NCBI RefSeq assembly: GCF_014199335.1
Contig: NZ_JACIJI010000001.1
Span: 248,001-312,000 of the forward strand
Direction: 5' to 3'
Source: Stakelama sediminis
GTDB taxonomy: Bacteria; Pseudomonadota; Alphaproteobacteria; Sphingomonadales; Sphingomonadaceae
DNA: 64,000 nucleotides
The notes below the pieces were generated by a model. That model worked only from the letters and a program-made list of their open reading frames with translations, did not search any database and had not been told where the DNA came from. Of the stretch, positions 53,912 to 62,235 are shown piece after piece. Numbering within the stretch: the stretch's first letter is position 1; each line of letters opens with the position of its first letter. A program made the position numbers and the translations under genes.

Positions 53912-56269
53912 GTGACGGAGCAGACATCCCAATTTGCCGATCCGAAAATCGACACCCGGGCATTGCTCGGTCTGTACGACCCGAAGGATCAGGCCGGCTG
54001 GAGCGCCATTCGCGCCGCGCAACTGAACGACGCCGGTCAGCGCGCGCTGTTCATGTTCGCGGCCAATGTGATCGGCGCGTCGATCATCGTCATGATCTTT
54101 GCGCCGCTATTACCGTTGCAGCATCTTTTCGCATGGGCCGCGCTGGTTGCCGCGGTATCGGCGGCGGTTACTTTTCACCGATTGGCGATTCGACGCCATA
54201 CCCGCACCGATGCGACCATCCGCCGGGTTCGCGATACCTGGCTGGAGGGGGCCGGTCTTGCGGCGGTCTGGTCGGTCGCCCCGCTGGCGTTCGGTCAGGT
54301 TGCCGACATTCATGCCGCACTCGCCCTGTGGATCGTTCTGTCGGTGCTGATGACCGCCTATGCCTATGCGATGGCATCGCTACCGCTGGCGACCATTATC
54401 TTCCTGATCGTCACAGGGGGAAGTTTTTCGACGACCCTGCTGATCAACGGCTCTCCTACGCTTGCGGCAACCACGATATTGTTCACCCTGCTGCTGTCGA
54501 TCATCTGCTATGGACGCGGTAAGGCGCTGGTACTGATCCGCGCCAGTGAGCTGTCGCTGTCCGAACGCAACGAAACCGTCAGCATGTTGCTGCGCGAGTT
54601 CGAAGACGCCAATGCCGACTGGCTTTGGGAAACCGATGCACAGCGCCGCATCCTGCGCGCCAGCCCGCGCTTCGCCAACTCGATCGGCGTCGACCCCACC
54701 GCCATCAACGGCAAACCCTTTCTGGAGATACTGGCGGGGTCGGCCTGGGAAAGCGGCAACTTTCCTCAGGGTCTGCGGGTATTTTCCGACCATTTGAAGC
54801 GCCGCGAAAGTTTCCGGGAATTGCTGCTGCCCGTCTATGTCGACGGAGAGGAACGCTGGTGGGAAATGACCGCCAGCCCCCGGTTCGACGAGCAGGGCAG
54901 TTTCACCGGCTTTCGCGGCGTCGGTTCCGATGTGACCGAAGCCCGCGCTTCCGCCGACAAGATCAACCGCATGGCACGCTATGACGCACTGACGGGCCTG
55001 CCCAACCGGATGCTGATCAACGAAACGCTGCGCCGCGCGGTGATGGAGGCGGATCGCTGGAACCGGCGCTGCGCCTTCATGATGATCGATCTGGACCGGT
55101 TCAAGGCAGTCAATGACACGCTCGGCCACCCGGTCGGCGATCGCCTGCTCAGCCGGGTATCCAAACGCCTGAAGGAGCTGATGTCCGATAATGAGATGAT
55201 CGGCCGGCTGGGCGGCGATGAATTCGCGGTGGTCATTCGCGATGCCTCGGACACCGAAGCGGTCGAGGCGCTGGCACGCCAGATTATCGAAACGCTCTCA
55301 CGACCCTATGAGGTCGATCAGCATACCTTGTATATCGGTGCGAGCGTCGGCATCGCCATCGGCCCGCGCGACGGACGCACGGGCGAAACACTGGTACGAT
55401 CCGCCGACCTTGCGCTCTACCGGTCGAAGGATCAGGGCGGCGGCGTCTTCCACGCCTATGCGCCCGACCTGCATGTCGTGGCGGAGGAACGCCGGGTGCT
55501 GGAAATCGCGCTGCGCGAGGCGCTGGACAAGGATCAGCTTCACCTGACCTATCAGCCGGTGGTCAATACGATCGACGGCGCGCTGACCGGGTTCGAAGCG
55601 CTGTTGCGCTGGACGCATCCCGAATATGGCGCCATCTCACCCGCCAAATTCGTGCCGATGGCGGAAGAGGCTCGGCTGATCGCACCGATCGGCGAATGGG
55701 TCTTGCGCAATGCCTGTCATGAGGCAGCCCGCTGGGACGGCTCCGTGCGCGTCGCGGTCAACGTCTCTGCCGAACAGCTTCACAGCCCGAATTTCGTGAC
55801 GATGGTGACGCAGACGCTCGCCCAAAGCGGCCTTGCCCCCGAACGACTGGAACTGGAAGTCACCGAAAGCGTGTTCATGCGCGAAGGCACCGGTGCCGTA
55901 CAGGTGCTCGACAAGCTGCTCAATCTCGGCGTCCGGCTCAGCCTGGACGATTTCGGTACCGGCTATTCCTCGCTGGGCTATCTGTCGCGAACGCGCTTTT
56001 CCTCGATCAAGGTCGATCGCAGCTTCGTACAGAGCGCCTCGCGCAATGTCCCTGAGGCGGTCGCGATCATCCGCGCGGTGGTGGCGCTCGCCGACAGCCT
56101 GGGGATGACGACCACGGCCGAAGGCGTCGAGACCGAGGACGAATATCAGATGGTCCAGCATCTCGGCTGTTCCAGAATACAGGGATATTATTTCGGCCGA
56201 CCGCTTCCCGTCGAAGAGGCACGCGCGCTGATTGCCGGGCATATGACCAACAAAAGCGCGGTGGCGTGA
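53912..56269 (+). CDS. Membrane GGDEF-EAL protein with PAS domain
   Basis: A c-di-GMP turnover protein of 785 residues. The first 215 residues hold about six hydrophobic segments (a MASE-like sensor), followed by a PAS domain (about 225-345, ADWLWETDAQRRILRAS), a GGDEF domain (355-520) with ALTGLPNR, the D of DLDRFKAVND and an intact RLGGDEF, and an EAL domain (530-775) with GFEALLRW, NVSAEQL, ELEVTES, DDFGTGYSSL and KVDRSFV. Both catalytic motifs look intact. No R-x-x-D inhibitory site precedes GGDEF. The GTG at 53912 is the only start that keeps the N-terminal region. Output direction cannot be judged from sequence. Confidence 0.93.
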   Translation: MTEQTSQFADPKIDTRALLGLYDPKDQAGWSAIRAAQLNDAGQRALFMFAANVIGASIIVMIFAPLLPLQHLFAWAALVAAVSAAVTFHRLAIRRHTRTDATIRRVRDTWLEGAGLAAVWSVAPLAFGQVADIHAALALWIVLSVLMTAYAYAMASLPLATIIFLIVTGGSFSTTLLINGSPTLAATTILFTLLLSIICYGRGKALVLIRASELSLSERNETVSMLLREFEDANADWLWETDAQRRILRASPRFANSIGVDPTAINGKPFLEILAGSAWESGNFPQGLRVFSDHLKRRESFRELLLPVYVDGEERWWEMTASPRFDEQGSFTGFRGVGSDVTEARASADKINRMARYDALTGLPNRMLINETLRRAVMEADRWNRRCAFMMIDLDRFKAVNDTLGHPVGDRLLSRVSKRLKELMSDNEMIGRLGGDEFAVVIRDASDTEAVEALARQIIETLSRPYEVDQHTLYIGASVGIAIGPRDGRTGETLVRSADLALYRSKDQGGGVFHAYAPDLHVVAEERRVLEIALREALDKDQLHLTYQPVVNTIDGALTGFEALLRWTHPEYGAISPAKFVPMAEEARLIAPIGEWVLRNACHEAARWDGSVRVAVNVSAEQLHSPNFVTMVTQTLAQSGLAPERLELEVTESVFMREGTGAVQVLDKLLNLGVRLSLDDFGTGYSSLGYLSRTRFSSIKVDRSFVQSASRNVPEAVAIIRAVVALADSLGMTTTAEGVETEDEYQMVQHLGCSRIQGYYFGRPLPVEEARALIAGHMTNKSAVA

Positions 56270-56318
56270 ACAGCCTCTTGCCGATCTTCTCCGCCGTCGC
56301 TAAAGCCGCCATTCGCAT

Positions 56319-56395
56319 AGGGGCGTAGCTCAGCTGGTTAGAGCGTCGGTCTCCAAAACCGAAGGCCCTCGGTTCGAATCCGAGCGCCCCTGCCA
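56319..56395 (+). tRNA. trnW: tRNA-Trp (anticodon CCA)
   Basis: The 77-nt sequence folds as a full cloverleaf: acceptor AGGGGCG / CGCCCCT, D-arm GCTC / GAGC, anticodon stem TCGGT / ACCGA with loop CTCCAAA (anticodon CCA at 56353-56355), T-arm CTCGG-TTCGAAT-CCGAG, discriminator G and encoded CCA. Trp tRNA commonly lies just upstream of secE; here a marR/decarboxylase module intervenes. Confidence 0.98.
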
Positions 56396-56421
56396 TCCTT
56401 CAGTTTAGAGCGGTTTCCGAT

Positions 56422-56919
56422 CTAACGCCTTGATTGCGAATCCCGCATCATGGCGCCCGGCACCGCCGCCAGCCAGCGACGCACGACTATTTGCTCGTCC
56501 TCGGGCCAGTCGGCGGCCAGCGCGCGTTCCAGCCCCTGCGCCCTTTCGCGTGCAACGCGCAGCAGGGATCGCCCTTGCGCCGTCAGTGCAAGATGCCGGA
56601 TTCGACCATGGGTCGCATGTGCCTGACGAACGACGAGACCGTCCCGGACCAGATTGCCGACAATGACGCTCACCGTTTGCGGAGTCAGCAATGTCAGCCG
56701 GGCAACCTCCGCGCCGGAAACATCGTCATAGGCACCGATCATGGTCAGCACGGAAAATTGCGGGGGCGTCATCGCCAGATCGTCCAGCTCACGCGCCAGC
56801 CGGTTCTGATACATCCCCGCAGCCTGTCGCAAAAGATAGCCGAAATAGCCGCCTTCGCCCCGCTTACCCTCACCGGGCGCGGGAATGGCATCGCGGATTT
56901 CCTCGGGGCGCTTGCGCAT
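56422..56919 (-). CDS. MarR-family transcriptional regulator
   Basis: The 165-residue winged-helix protein has the MarR core: LAMTPPQFSVLTMIGAYDDVSGAEVARL, the recognition helix TPQTVSVIVGNLVRDGLVVRQ and wing ATHGRIRHLALTAQG, flanked by dimerisation helices. Such repressors respond to phenolics or oxidants and often control the divergent neighbour, here a CxxC carboxymuconolactone-decarboxylase protein. The 66-bp shared promoter region contains a candidate operator. Confidence 0.92.
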   Translation of the reverse strand: MRKRPEEIRDAIPAPGEGKRGEGGYFGYLLRQAAGMYQNRLARELDDLAMTPPQFSVLTMIGAYDDVSGAEVARLTLLTPQTVSVIVGNLVRDGLVVRQAHATHGRIRHLALTAQGRSLLRVARERAQGLERALAADWPEDEQIVVRRWLAAVPGAMMRDSQSRR

Positions 56920-56985
56920 AATATCAGAACTCTTATATAATGATCGAACTTTGACATTAATGTTTTAACCCGAAAAGGACCAGCC
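56920..56985. promoter_or_regulatory. Divergent promoter region with candidate MarR operator
   Basis: The AT-rich stretch holds TATAAT (56936-56941) and a perfect 10-bp palindrome ACATTAATGT (56954-56963), with TTGACA overlapping its left side (56951-56956). The palindrome is of the size MarR dimers recognise. AAGGA (56974-56978) is the likely ribosome-binding site for the gene at 56986. Confidence 0.5.
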
Positions 56986-57450
56986 ATGTCGGGCGCTCCC
57001 GCCGCACTATCCTATGATCAGTTCCGGAAGGAATATCGCGAGGCGCAGGATGCGCTGGTATCGCTGGGCAAATTCGTCGATGGGCGCGGGCTGGAAAAAG
57101 AGCTTACGGAACTGGTGAAGCTACGCATCTCGCAGATCAACGGCTGCGTCTTTTGTGTTCAGCTTCATCTGAACATCGCCCGTAAAATCGGTGTGGATAC
57201 CGCACGGCTCGACCGCATTGCCGCGTGGCAGGATGCCGAAATCTTCACCGAACGGGAAATGGCGGCACTGGCATGGGCAGAGCATCTGACCATGAACGTC
57301 CGTGCATCGCTGCCGGAGCAGGTACGTACCGGCCTGCATCGACATTTCAGTGAGGAAGAAACGCGGCTATTGGCGATCACGGTCGGCACCATCAACGCCT
57401 GGAACCGGATTGCGAAGGGGCTGCGGTTCGCTCCCCCGACAGCGGCGTGA
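56986..57450 (+). CDS. Carboxymuconolactone decarboxylase-family protein (AhpD-like)
   Basis: The 154-residue protein has the AhpD/CMD fold with the redox motif CVFC (INGCVFCVQLHLN), followed by helix segments REMAALAWAEHLT and RLLAITVGTINAWNRIAKGL. The Cys pair and following His suggest alkylhydroperoxidase-type redox activity rather than lactone decarboxylation. It is divergent from a MarR regulator that probably controls it, pointing to an oxidant or aromatic-compound response. Confidence 0.9.
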   Translation: MSGAPAALSYDQFRKEYREAQDALVSLGKFVDGRGLEKELTELVKLRISQINGCVFCVQLHLNIARKIGVDTARLDRIAAWQDAEIFTEREMAALAWAEHLTMNVRASLPEQVRTGLHRHFSEEETRLLAITVGTINAWNRIAKGLRFAPPTAA

Positions 57451-57503
57451 AGCAACCGCCTTTTTGGTCGGGATACCCGATGTGACCCGATCTACTGCTG
57501 CTC

Positions 57504-57532
57504 TTGCCCTTGGCGGATGAAGTCGCTAGATG
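57504..57532 (+). promoter_or_regulatory. Possible sigma-70-type promoter for secE-nusG
   Basis: TTGCCC (57504-57509) and TAGATG (57527-57532) are separated by exactly 17 bp. They fit -35/-10 elements moderately and would start transcription near 57539, at the beginning of a hairpin-rich leader. Confidence 0.35.
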
Positions 57533-57611
57533 CAGTGCCTATTCCGACAGTGTGGATAGGCTGCACCGGTTTCTTCTGAAAGAACCGGGCAGCGGCTCCG
57601 TGTCCCGCTGC
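57532..57611 (+). ncRNA. Candidate structured leader RNA upstream of secE
   Basis: Three consecutive hairpins fill 80 nt: P1 GCAG..CCTAT-CC / GG-ATAGG-CTGC (57532-57564), P2 CCGGTTTCTT / AAGAACCGG with one bulge and a CTGA loop (57566-57588), P3 GCAGCGG / CCGCTGC (57589-57611). CCGACAG occurs in the P1 loop region (57544-57550) and again just after P3 (57611-57617). The structure ends about 30 nt before the secE start. I do not recognise it as a known riboswitch; it could be a cis-regulatory leader or separate RNA. Confidence 0.45.
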
Positions 57612-57640
57612 CGACAGGTTTGACGAAGCGAGTGAACGAA

Positions 57641-57838
57641 GTGGCGAAAACGTCTCCGATGGAATTCATGCGGCAGGTCCGCACCGAAACCGCCAAGGTG
57701 GTATGGCCCACCCGGCGGCAGACGGTGATGACCGCGGTGATGGTCGTTATCATGACAACGATTCTGGCGCTGTTTTTCCTCGGCATCGATTCGATCTTCG
57801 AAGCGATCGTCAACTATCTGCTTTCTCTCGCAAAATAA
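57641..57838 (+). CDS. secE: Protein translocase subunit SecE
   Basis: SecE is the essential clamp of the SecYEG channel. The 65-residue single-helix form has SPMEFMRQVRTETAKVVWPTRRQTV, the conserved amphipathic part, then one membrane helix (MTAVMVVIMTTILALFFLG). I chose the GTG at 57641 (MAKTSP), the usual start in relatives; GTG and TTG codons further upstream (57632, 57620) are in frame. nusG follows after 12 bp. Confidence 0.95.
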   Translation: MAKTSPMEFMRQVRTETAKVVWPTRRQTVMTAVMVVIMTTILALFFLGIDSIFEAIVNYLLSLAK

Positions 57839-57850
57839 GAATTGAGGCAC

Positions 57851-58387
57851 ATGGCGCGCTGGTACATCATTCACGCCTATTCGGGCTTTGAGAACAAGGT
57901 TCGCGATGCGATCATGGCGGAGGCCGAGCGTATGGGCCTTGACGCACTGGTCGAATCGATCGAGGTGCCGACCGAAACCGTGACGGAGGTGCGTCGCGGC
58001 AAGAAGGTGCAGTCCGAACGCAAATTCTTCCCCGGCTATGTGCTGGCGAAGCTCAGCATGAACGACGATGTCTATCACCTGGTGAAGAACACGCCGAAGG
58101 TGACGGGTTTCCTCGGTTCCAGCGGCAAGCCGCAGCCGATCAGCGAGGCAGAGGCCGCACGCATCCTGAATACCAAGGACGATGCTGCTTCCGCGCCGAA
58201 GCAGCAGGTCAAGGTCGATTACGAAATCGGCGATGCGGTCAAGGTGCTGGAAGGCCCCTTTGCCAGCTTCAACGGCGTCGTCGAGGAACTGGATTTCGAC
58301 AAGTCGAAGGTCAAGGTGTCGGTGTCGATCTTCGGCCGTGCCACGCCTGTCGAACTCGATTTCGAACAGGTCGAACGCTCCAAATAA
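57851..58387 (+). CDS. nusG: Transcription termination/antitermination protein NusG
   Basis: NusG binds RNA polymerase and couples it to Rho or to the ribosome. The 178-residue protein begins ARWYIIHAYSGFENKVRDAI (NGN domain), contains the ERKFFPGYVLAKL strand and TPKVTGFLG, and ends in a KOW domain (GDAVKVLEGPFASFNGVVEELD). GAGG lies 4 nt before the ATG. A strong terminator follows, so secE-nusG is separate from rplK-rplA. Confidence 0.97.
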   Translation: MARWYIIHAYSGFENKVRDAIMAEAERMGLDALVESIEVPTETVTEVRRGKKVQSERKFFPGYVLAKLSMNDDVYHLVKNTPKVTGFLGSSGKPQPISEAEAARILNTKDDAASAPKQQVKVDYEIGDAVKVLEGPFASFNGVVEELDFDKSKVKVSVSIFGRATPVELDFEQVERSK

Positions 58388-58407
58388 GCGCCCTCTCTGC
58401 GTTAAGA

Positions 58408-58440
58408 AAAACGGGCCGCGCTGCAAACGCGGCCCGTTTT
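58408..58440 (+). terminator. Terminator after nusG
   Basis: AAAACGGGCCGCG and CGCGGCCCGTTTT form a perfect 13-bp stem with a 7-nt loop, 20 bp after the nusG stop. A and T flanks make it potentially bidirectional. Confidence 0.93.
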
Positions 58441-58465
58441 CGTTGTGCATCCGGATAAACCCGGC

Positions 58466-58553
58466 CCGTCATTGCGAACAGCAAAGGCATGAAGCAACCC
58501 GGCATCGGCGCGCTGAACCGGATTGCTTTGCCGCGATGCTCCTCACGATGACG
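58466..58553. repeat. Long imperfect palindromic repeat
   Basis: CCGTCATTGCGA opens and a matching CGATGACGG closes an 88-bp dyad whose inner parts include GAAGCAACCCGG against CCGGATTGCTTTG. Repeats starting GTCATTGCGA are widespread intergenic palindromes in alphaproteobacteria (from memory). It lies between the nusG terminator and the receptor's 3' end. Confidence 0.65.
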
Positions 58554-58576
58554 GTGCGGATCGCCCGCGTTTCATC

Positions 58577-60724
58577 CTAAAAACTCAGCCGTGCGGTGGC
58601 ACGCAGATCGCGCCCCGCAAGCGGCGCATAATCCTTCAGATAGGATGCATGCCGCCGGGCATTGACGTCGAAGATATTATTGGCCGACAGCGCAAAGCTG
58701 AGCGGACGTTCCCCGCCCCAGGGACGCAGGTTAATCTCCGCATTGACCATCGTATATCCATCGGTCGGCGTCTCGACCTCCGACACCCGATGCTGGGCAT
58801 CGACCCATTCGACTTCCCCGCGCACATCGATCTTTGGCGAGTTGACGCCCAGCCCGCCGAGCAGACGCAGCGGCGGAATACGCGGTGCGGGACCGATATC
58901 CACGATCTCGGCATGGACATAATCGCCCTGTGCATCGGCAACGATCTCGACACTGCCGACACGCGCCAGCGTCGCCGATCCCTGCACCTCGAACCCGTAA
59001 TAGCGGGCATCCGCCTGACGGAACTGATAGACCGGCAGGCCATCCTCATATTCGCCGGTCAGATCTTCATAAATGAAGTCGCTGAACCAGTTGTAATAAG
59101 CGGAGGCCTCAAGGCTGTAATTCTGTCCGCCGCCGCGCAGGATCGCTTCCAGCCCCCAGGATTTTTCGGTGCGGAAATCGGGATTGCCGACCTCGAACGC
59201 CTCGGTACCCGCATGGGGACCGTTGGCGAACAATTCCTCCGCCGCCGGCGCACGTTCAGTTCGCGACAGATTGAGGCCAATACGCCACCCCTGCGCCACG
59301 CCATAGGATGCGCCGCCCGAAGCGGAGAAGACATCGAATTGCCGCGTGCCGGCAAAAAACTGCGGCTGCTCTTCGAACGGTACGGCGGTCAGCGTGCTGT
59401 GTTCGAACCGGGCGCCCGCTTCCAGCTTCAGCGCGCCGTAATCAAGCTGTTGCAACGTGAACAGGCCAAGCTGTTCGGTCCGGTTCTTGGGCAGAAACGC
59501 TTCGTCGCCGACGACATTGAAATCGCGGATAAAGAACTGGCCGCCGGTCACACCATTCCACGCGCCATGTTTCGCCTGAACCAGTTCCAGCCGCCCTTCC
59601 ATGCCCTGATTGTAGAAAGCGGTGCCGATCTCTCCGGATTCCTCCAGTTCGAAATGGCGATAATCGGCATAGCCATAGCGGAAACGGATCTGGTCCAGTG
59701 CGCCGCCACCGGCATCCACCTCGGCCCGGAAATCGATCCGGTTCTGCAACAGGCTCAGCCGCGGTGCCTCCTGCTCCTGCCCCGGCTCGGTCGCGAACCG
59801 GATGGGTACACCGTACAGGCTGTCATAATGGCTGTACGAAACGCCGAAATTGCCGGTGTCTGTGATGTAGGCAATACCCGCGCCCGCCGTCCAGGTTTTG
59901 TTGGCGCTGTTGGGCAGCTTGTCCTTCACCGCCGCGTTGGCGGCGAAGTCGATTGGCTCTTCGCCATCCTCCGCCGGCTCGGGCGGCAGCATGGCCGACG
60001 CCAGCGCCTGCCGCCGCAGGGCGGGCGTCAGCGCATAGCCGCCGATGCGCAGGTCGTCGGTCTTCAGATAGCTGCCGTCTGCATGCACCACCCAGCGCTT
60101 ACCCAGCGGCACATCCACCGATCCCGCCACCGACCGTTCATTCGCGGCGGAGCCATAGCTTGCCAGCATGTCGACATGCACAGGCTCATCGGGCACCGCA
60201 CGCGGAATACGCTTGTCGATGACGTTCACCACCCCGCCGATTGCCGAAGACCCATAGAGCAGCGACTGCGGCCCGCGCAGCACCTCGATCCGCTGGGCGA
60301 GCAGCGGATTGACCACCACCGCGTGATCGACCGACGTGTTCGACACGTCTATCGAACCGATCCCGTCGGTCAGCACGCGCACGCGCTCCCCCTGAAGCCC
60401 GCGCAGCACCGGGCGCGATGCGCTCGGCCCGAAAGAGGTTGCCGATACGCCGGGCGTGTGCGCCAGCGTTTCGCCGATTGAGGGGCGCAGTGCCTGGGTC
60501 AGTTTCTGCCCCTTCAGCACCGCGACTCCCGACAGCAGGTCCTGCCGGTCGATCGGCAGGACGCCGGTCACGATAATGTCTTCGGCCGGTTCGGTGTGAT
60601 AGCCGCTTTCCATCCGCTCGCGATCATCGCGTGCGGCACTGTCGGTATCCTGCGCCTGCGCGGCAGACGCAAAAAGCAACGCCGCGCCGATGGCGCAGCT
60701 CGATTTCAACAATTCGGTTCGCAT
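58577..60724 (-). CDS. TonB-dependent outer-membrane receptor, ZnuD-like
   Basis: The 715-residue protein has a signal peptide (ending SAAQA), a plug domain with EDIIVTGVLP, GETLAHTPGVSATSFG, RPVLRGLQGERVRVLTDGI and VEVLRGPQ-type IEVLRGPQSLLYGSSAIGG, and a 22-strand-type barrel ending in LSF. The barrel block RAPAAEELFANGPHAGTEAFEVGNPDF resembles ZnuD zinc receptors, so zinc (or another metal) uptake is the best guess. A 34-bp dyad of Zur-box type lies 67 bp upstream of the start. It interrupts the usual nusG-rplK neighbourhood. Confidence 0.88.
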   Translation of the reverse strand: MRTELLKSSCAIGAALLFASAAQAQDTDSAARDDRERMESGYHTEPAEDIIVTGVLPIDRQDLLSGVAVLKGQKLTQALRPSIGETLAHTPGVSATSFGPSASRPVLRGLQGERVRVLTDGIGSIDVSNTSVDHAVVVNPLLAQRIEVLRGPQSLLYGSSAIGGVVNVIDKRIPRAVPDEPVHVDMLASYGSAANERSVAGSVDVPLGKRWVVHADGSYLKTDDLRIGGYALTPALRRQALASAMLPPEPAEDGEEPIDFAANAAVKDKLPNSANKTWTAGAGIAYITDTGNFGVSYSHYDSLYGVPIRFATEPGQEQEAPRLSLLQNRIDFRAEVDAGGGALDQIRFRYGYADYRHFELEESGEIGTAFYNQGMEGRLELVQAKHGAWNGVTGGQFFIRDFNVVGDEAFLPKNRTEQLGLFTLQQLDYGALKLEAGARFEHSTLTAVPFEEQPQFFAGTRQFDVFSASGGASYGVAQGWRIGLNLSRTERAPAAEELFANGPHAGTEAFEVGNPDFRTEKSWGLEAILRGGGQNYSLEASAYYNWFSDFIYEDLTGEYEDGLPVYQFRQADARYYGFEVQGSATLARVGSVEIVADAQGDYVHAEIVDIGPAPRIPPLRLLGGLGVNSPKIDVRGEVEWVDAQHRVSEVETPTDGYTMVNAEINLRPWGGERPLSFALSANNIFDVNARRHASYLKDYAPLAGRDLRATARLSF

Positions 60725-61044
60725 GGTTTCCCCTACAACTTAACTGGCATGGCGACCGCGCTTCGCGCGCCATCGGAATCTGTCATATTGCGTTCATGTT
60801 GATGTTACAACATCTCCATGAACGAGCGGGCAGTATTTCCGTCCTGCCCTGCCCCTTCGTCACGCACCGTGCCGAATATTGCCATCCTGCCATTGCTTTG
60901 CATCGACGATTGCGATAAAGGCGCGCGCTTCCAGAGCATTGCAATGGAGTGTGCGGGAGGTTCGTTCGCGAACCGCCGGAACCGCTAAACTTGAACCGGA
61001 CGGCGGGCAACGCGCCCCATGTCCAGCAACAGAGTGAGGACCAT
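60725..61044. other. Non-coding divergent region between the receptor and rplK
   Basis: No gene is supported in these 320 bp. It holds the operator-like dyad (60791-60824), a small palindrome CATTGCAATG (near 60940), and the rplK leader with a hairpin GGTTCG-TTCG-CGAACC (60959-60974). In many bacteria L1 represses this operon by binding the rplK leader; an L1 site here is possible but I cannot define it. Confidence 0.6.
60791..60824. promoter_or_regulatory. Candidate Zur (zinc-uptake regulator) operator
   Basis: A 34-bp dyad: CGTTCATG at the left, CATGAACG at the right, and GATGTT-AC-AACATC in the centre (60801-60814). All arm bases pair except two positions on each side. Size and TGTTAC/ACAACA-like centre resemble Zur boxes. 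Placement 67 bp before a ZnuD-like receptor supports zinc-dependent repression; no zur gene is in the window. Confidence 0.55.
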
Positions 61045-61476
61045 ATGGCCAAGAAAATTACCGGCTATATCAATTTGCAGGTGCCCGCGGGCGCCGCCAA
61101 CCCTTCCCCGCCGATCGGCCCTGCGCTCGGTCAGCGTGGTGTCAACATCATGGAATTCTGCAAGGCGTTCAACGCCGCGACCGGCGACATGGAAAAGGGC
61201 GCGCCGATCCCGACGAAGATCACCGTCTATGCGGATCGTTCCTTCTCCTTCGAAACGAAGACGCCGCCGGCGAGCTATCTGATCAAGAAGGCGCTCAACC
61301 TGAAGTCGGGCTCGAAGGAGCCGGGCAAGGTTTCGGCCGGAAAGATCACGCGGTCGAAGCTGTCGGAAATCGCCGAAGCCAAGATGAAGGATCTGAACGC
61401 CAACGATATCGAAGCGGCAACCCGCATTATCGAAGGCTCGGCCCGCGCGATGGGCCTCGAAGTGGTGGAGGGCTGA
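61045..61476 (+). CDS. rplK: 50S ribosomal protein L11
   Basis: L11 forms the GTPase-associated region of the 50S stalk base. The 143-residue protein shows [41 protein letters not shown] at the N-terminus and the C-terminal RNA-binding domain with TIxxIAEAK-like [12 protein letters not shown] and [17 protein letters not shown] stands 4 nt before the ATG at 61045; an upstream in-frame extension is not L11-like. rplA follows after 4 bp. Confidence 0.98.
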   Translation: MAKKITGYINLQVPAGAANPSPPIGPALGQRGVNIMEFCKAFNAATGDMEKGAPIPTKITVYADRSFSFETKTPPASYLIKKALNLKSGSKEPGKVSAGKITRSKLSEIAEAKMKDLNANDIEAATRIIEGSARAMGLEVVEG

Positions 61477-61480
61477 ACCC

Positions 61481-62179
61481 ATGGCAAAGCTGACCAAGAA
61501 GCAACAGGCGCTGGCCAAGGCGGTTGACGCCGACAAGCTTTACGGCGTCGACGAAGCGATCGCGCTGGTGAAAAAGAACGCTACCGCCAAGTTCGACGAA
61601 ACGATCGAAGTCGCGCTGAACCTCGGTGTCGATCCGCGTCACGCCGATCAGATGGTGCGCGGCGTCGTCACCCTGCCCGGCGGCACCGGCAAGACGGTGC
61701 GCGTTGCCGTGTTCGCGCGCGGCGCCAAGGCGGATGAAGCCAAAGAAGCCGGTGCGGACATCGTCGGTGCCGAAGACCTGATGGAAACCATTCAGGGCGG
61801 CACGATCGATTTCGACCGCTGCATCGCCACGCCCGACATGATGGGTGTCGTCGGCCGTCTGGGCAAGCTGCTGGGTCCGAAGGGCCTGATGCCGAACCCG
61901 AAGCTGGGCACCGTGACCATGAACGTCGCTGAAGCCGTGAAGGCGGCCAAGGGCGGCCAGGTCGAATATCGCGTCGAAAAGGCCGGTATCATCCATTCCG
62001 GCATCGGCAAGGCAAGCTTCTCCGACGCTGATCTGCGCGCCAATTTCGATGCGCTGGTCGATGCGGTCGTCAAGGCGAAGCCGTCGGGCGCCAAGGGCAA
62101 ATATGTCCGCAAGGTCGCGCTGTCGTCCTCGATGGGCGCGGGCGTGAAGGTCGACGTGGCCGAAGTCGCCTCCGCCTGA
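61481..62179 (+). CDS. rplA: 50S ribosomal protein L1
   Basis: L1 binds 23S rRNA at the mobile E-site stalk and often represses its own operon. The 232-residue protein has [38 protein letters not shown], the signature region around [27 protein letters not shown], and the [20 protein letters not shown] end. A strong terminator 27 bp downstream closes the unit. Confidence 0.98.
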   Translation: MAKLTKKQQALAKAVDADKLYGVDEAIALVKKNATAKFDETIEVALNLGVDPRHADQMVRGVVTLPGGTGKTVRVAVFARGAKADEAKEAGADIVGAEDLMETIQGGTIDFDRCIATPDMMGVVGRLGKLLGPKGLMPNPKLGTVTMNVAEAVKAAKGGQVEYRVEKAGIIHSGIGKASFSDADLRANFDALVDAVVKAKPSGAKGKYVRKVALSSSMGAGVKVDVAEVASA

Positions 62180-62206
62180 GGCACTTGCCTGCGAACCAGA
62201 TAAAGG

Positions 62207-62235
62207 AGGGCCGGGAGCGATCCCGGCCCTTTTTT
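62207..62235 (+). terminator. Terminator after rplA
   Basis: AGGGCCGGGA and TCCCGGCCCT form a perfect 10-bp stem with a GCGA tetraloop and a T-run behind it. Confidence 0.95.

Noticed and set aside
51957..53963. 668-codon minus-strand open frame over the fatty acyl-AMP ligase
   Set aside because: Antisense to a gene with complete catalytic motifs; no independent evidence.
58523..60481. 652-codon + strand open frame over the TonB receptor
   Set aside because: Antisense shadow; the receptor on the other strand has signal peptide, plug and barrel features.
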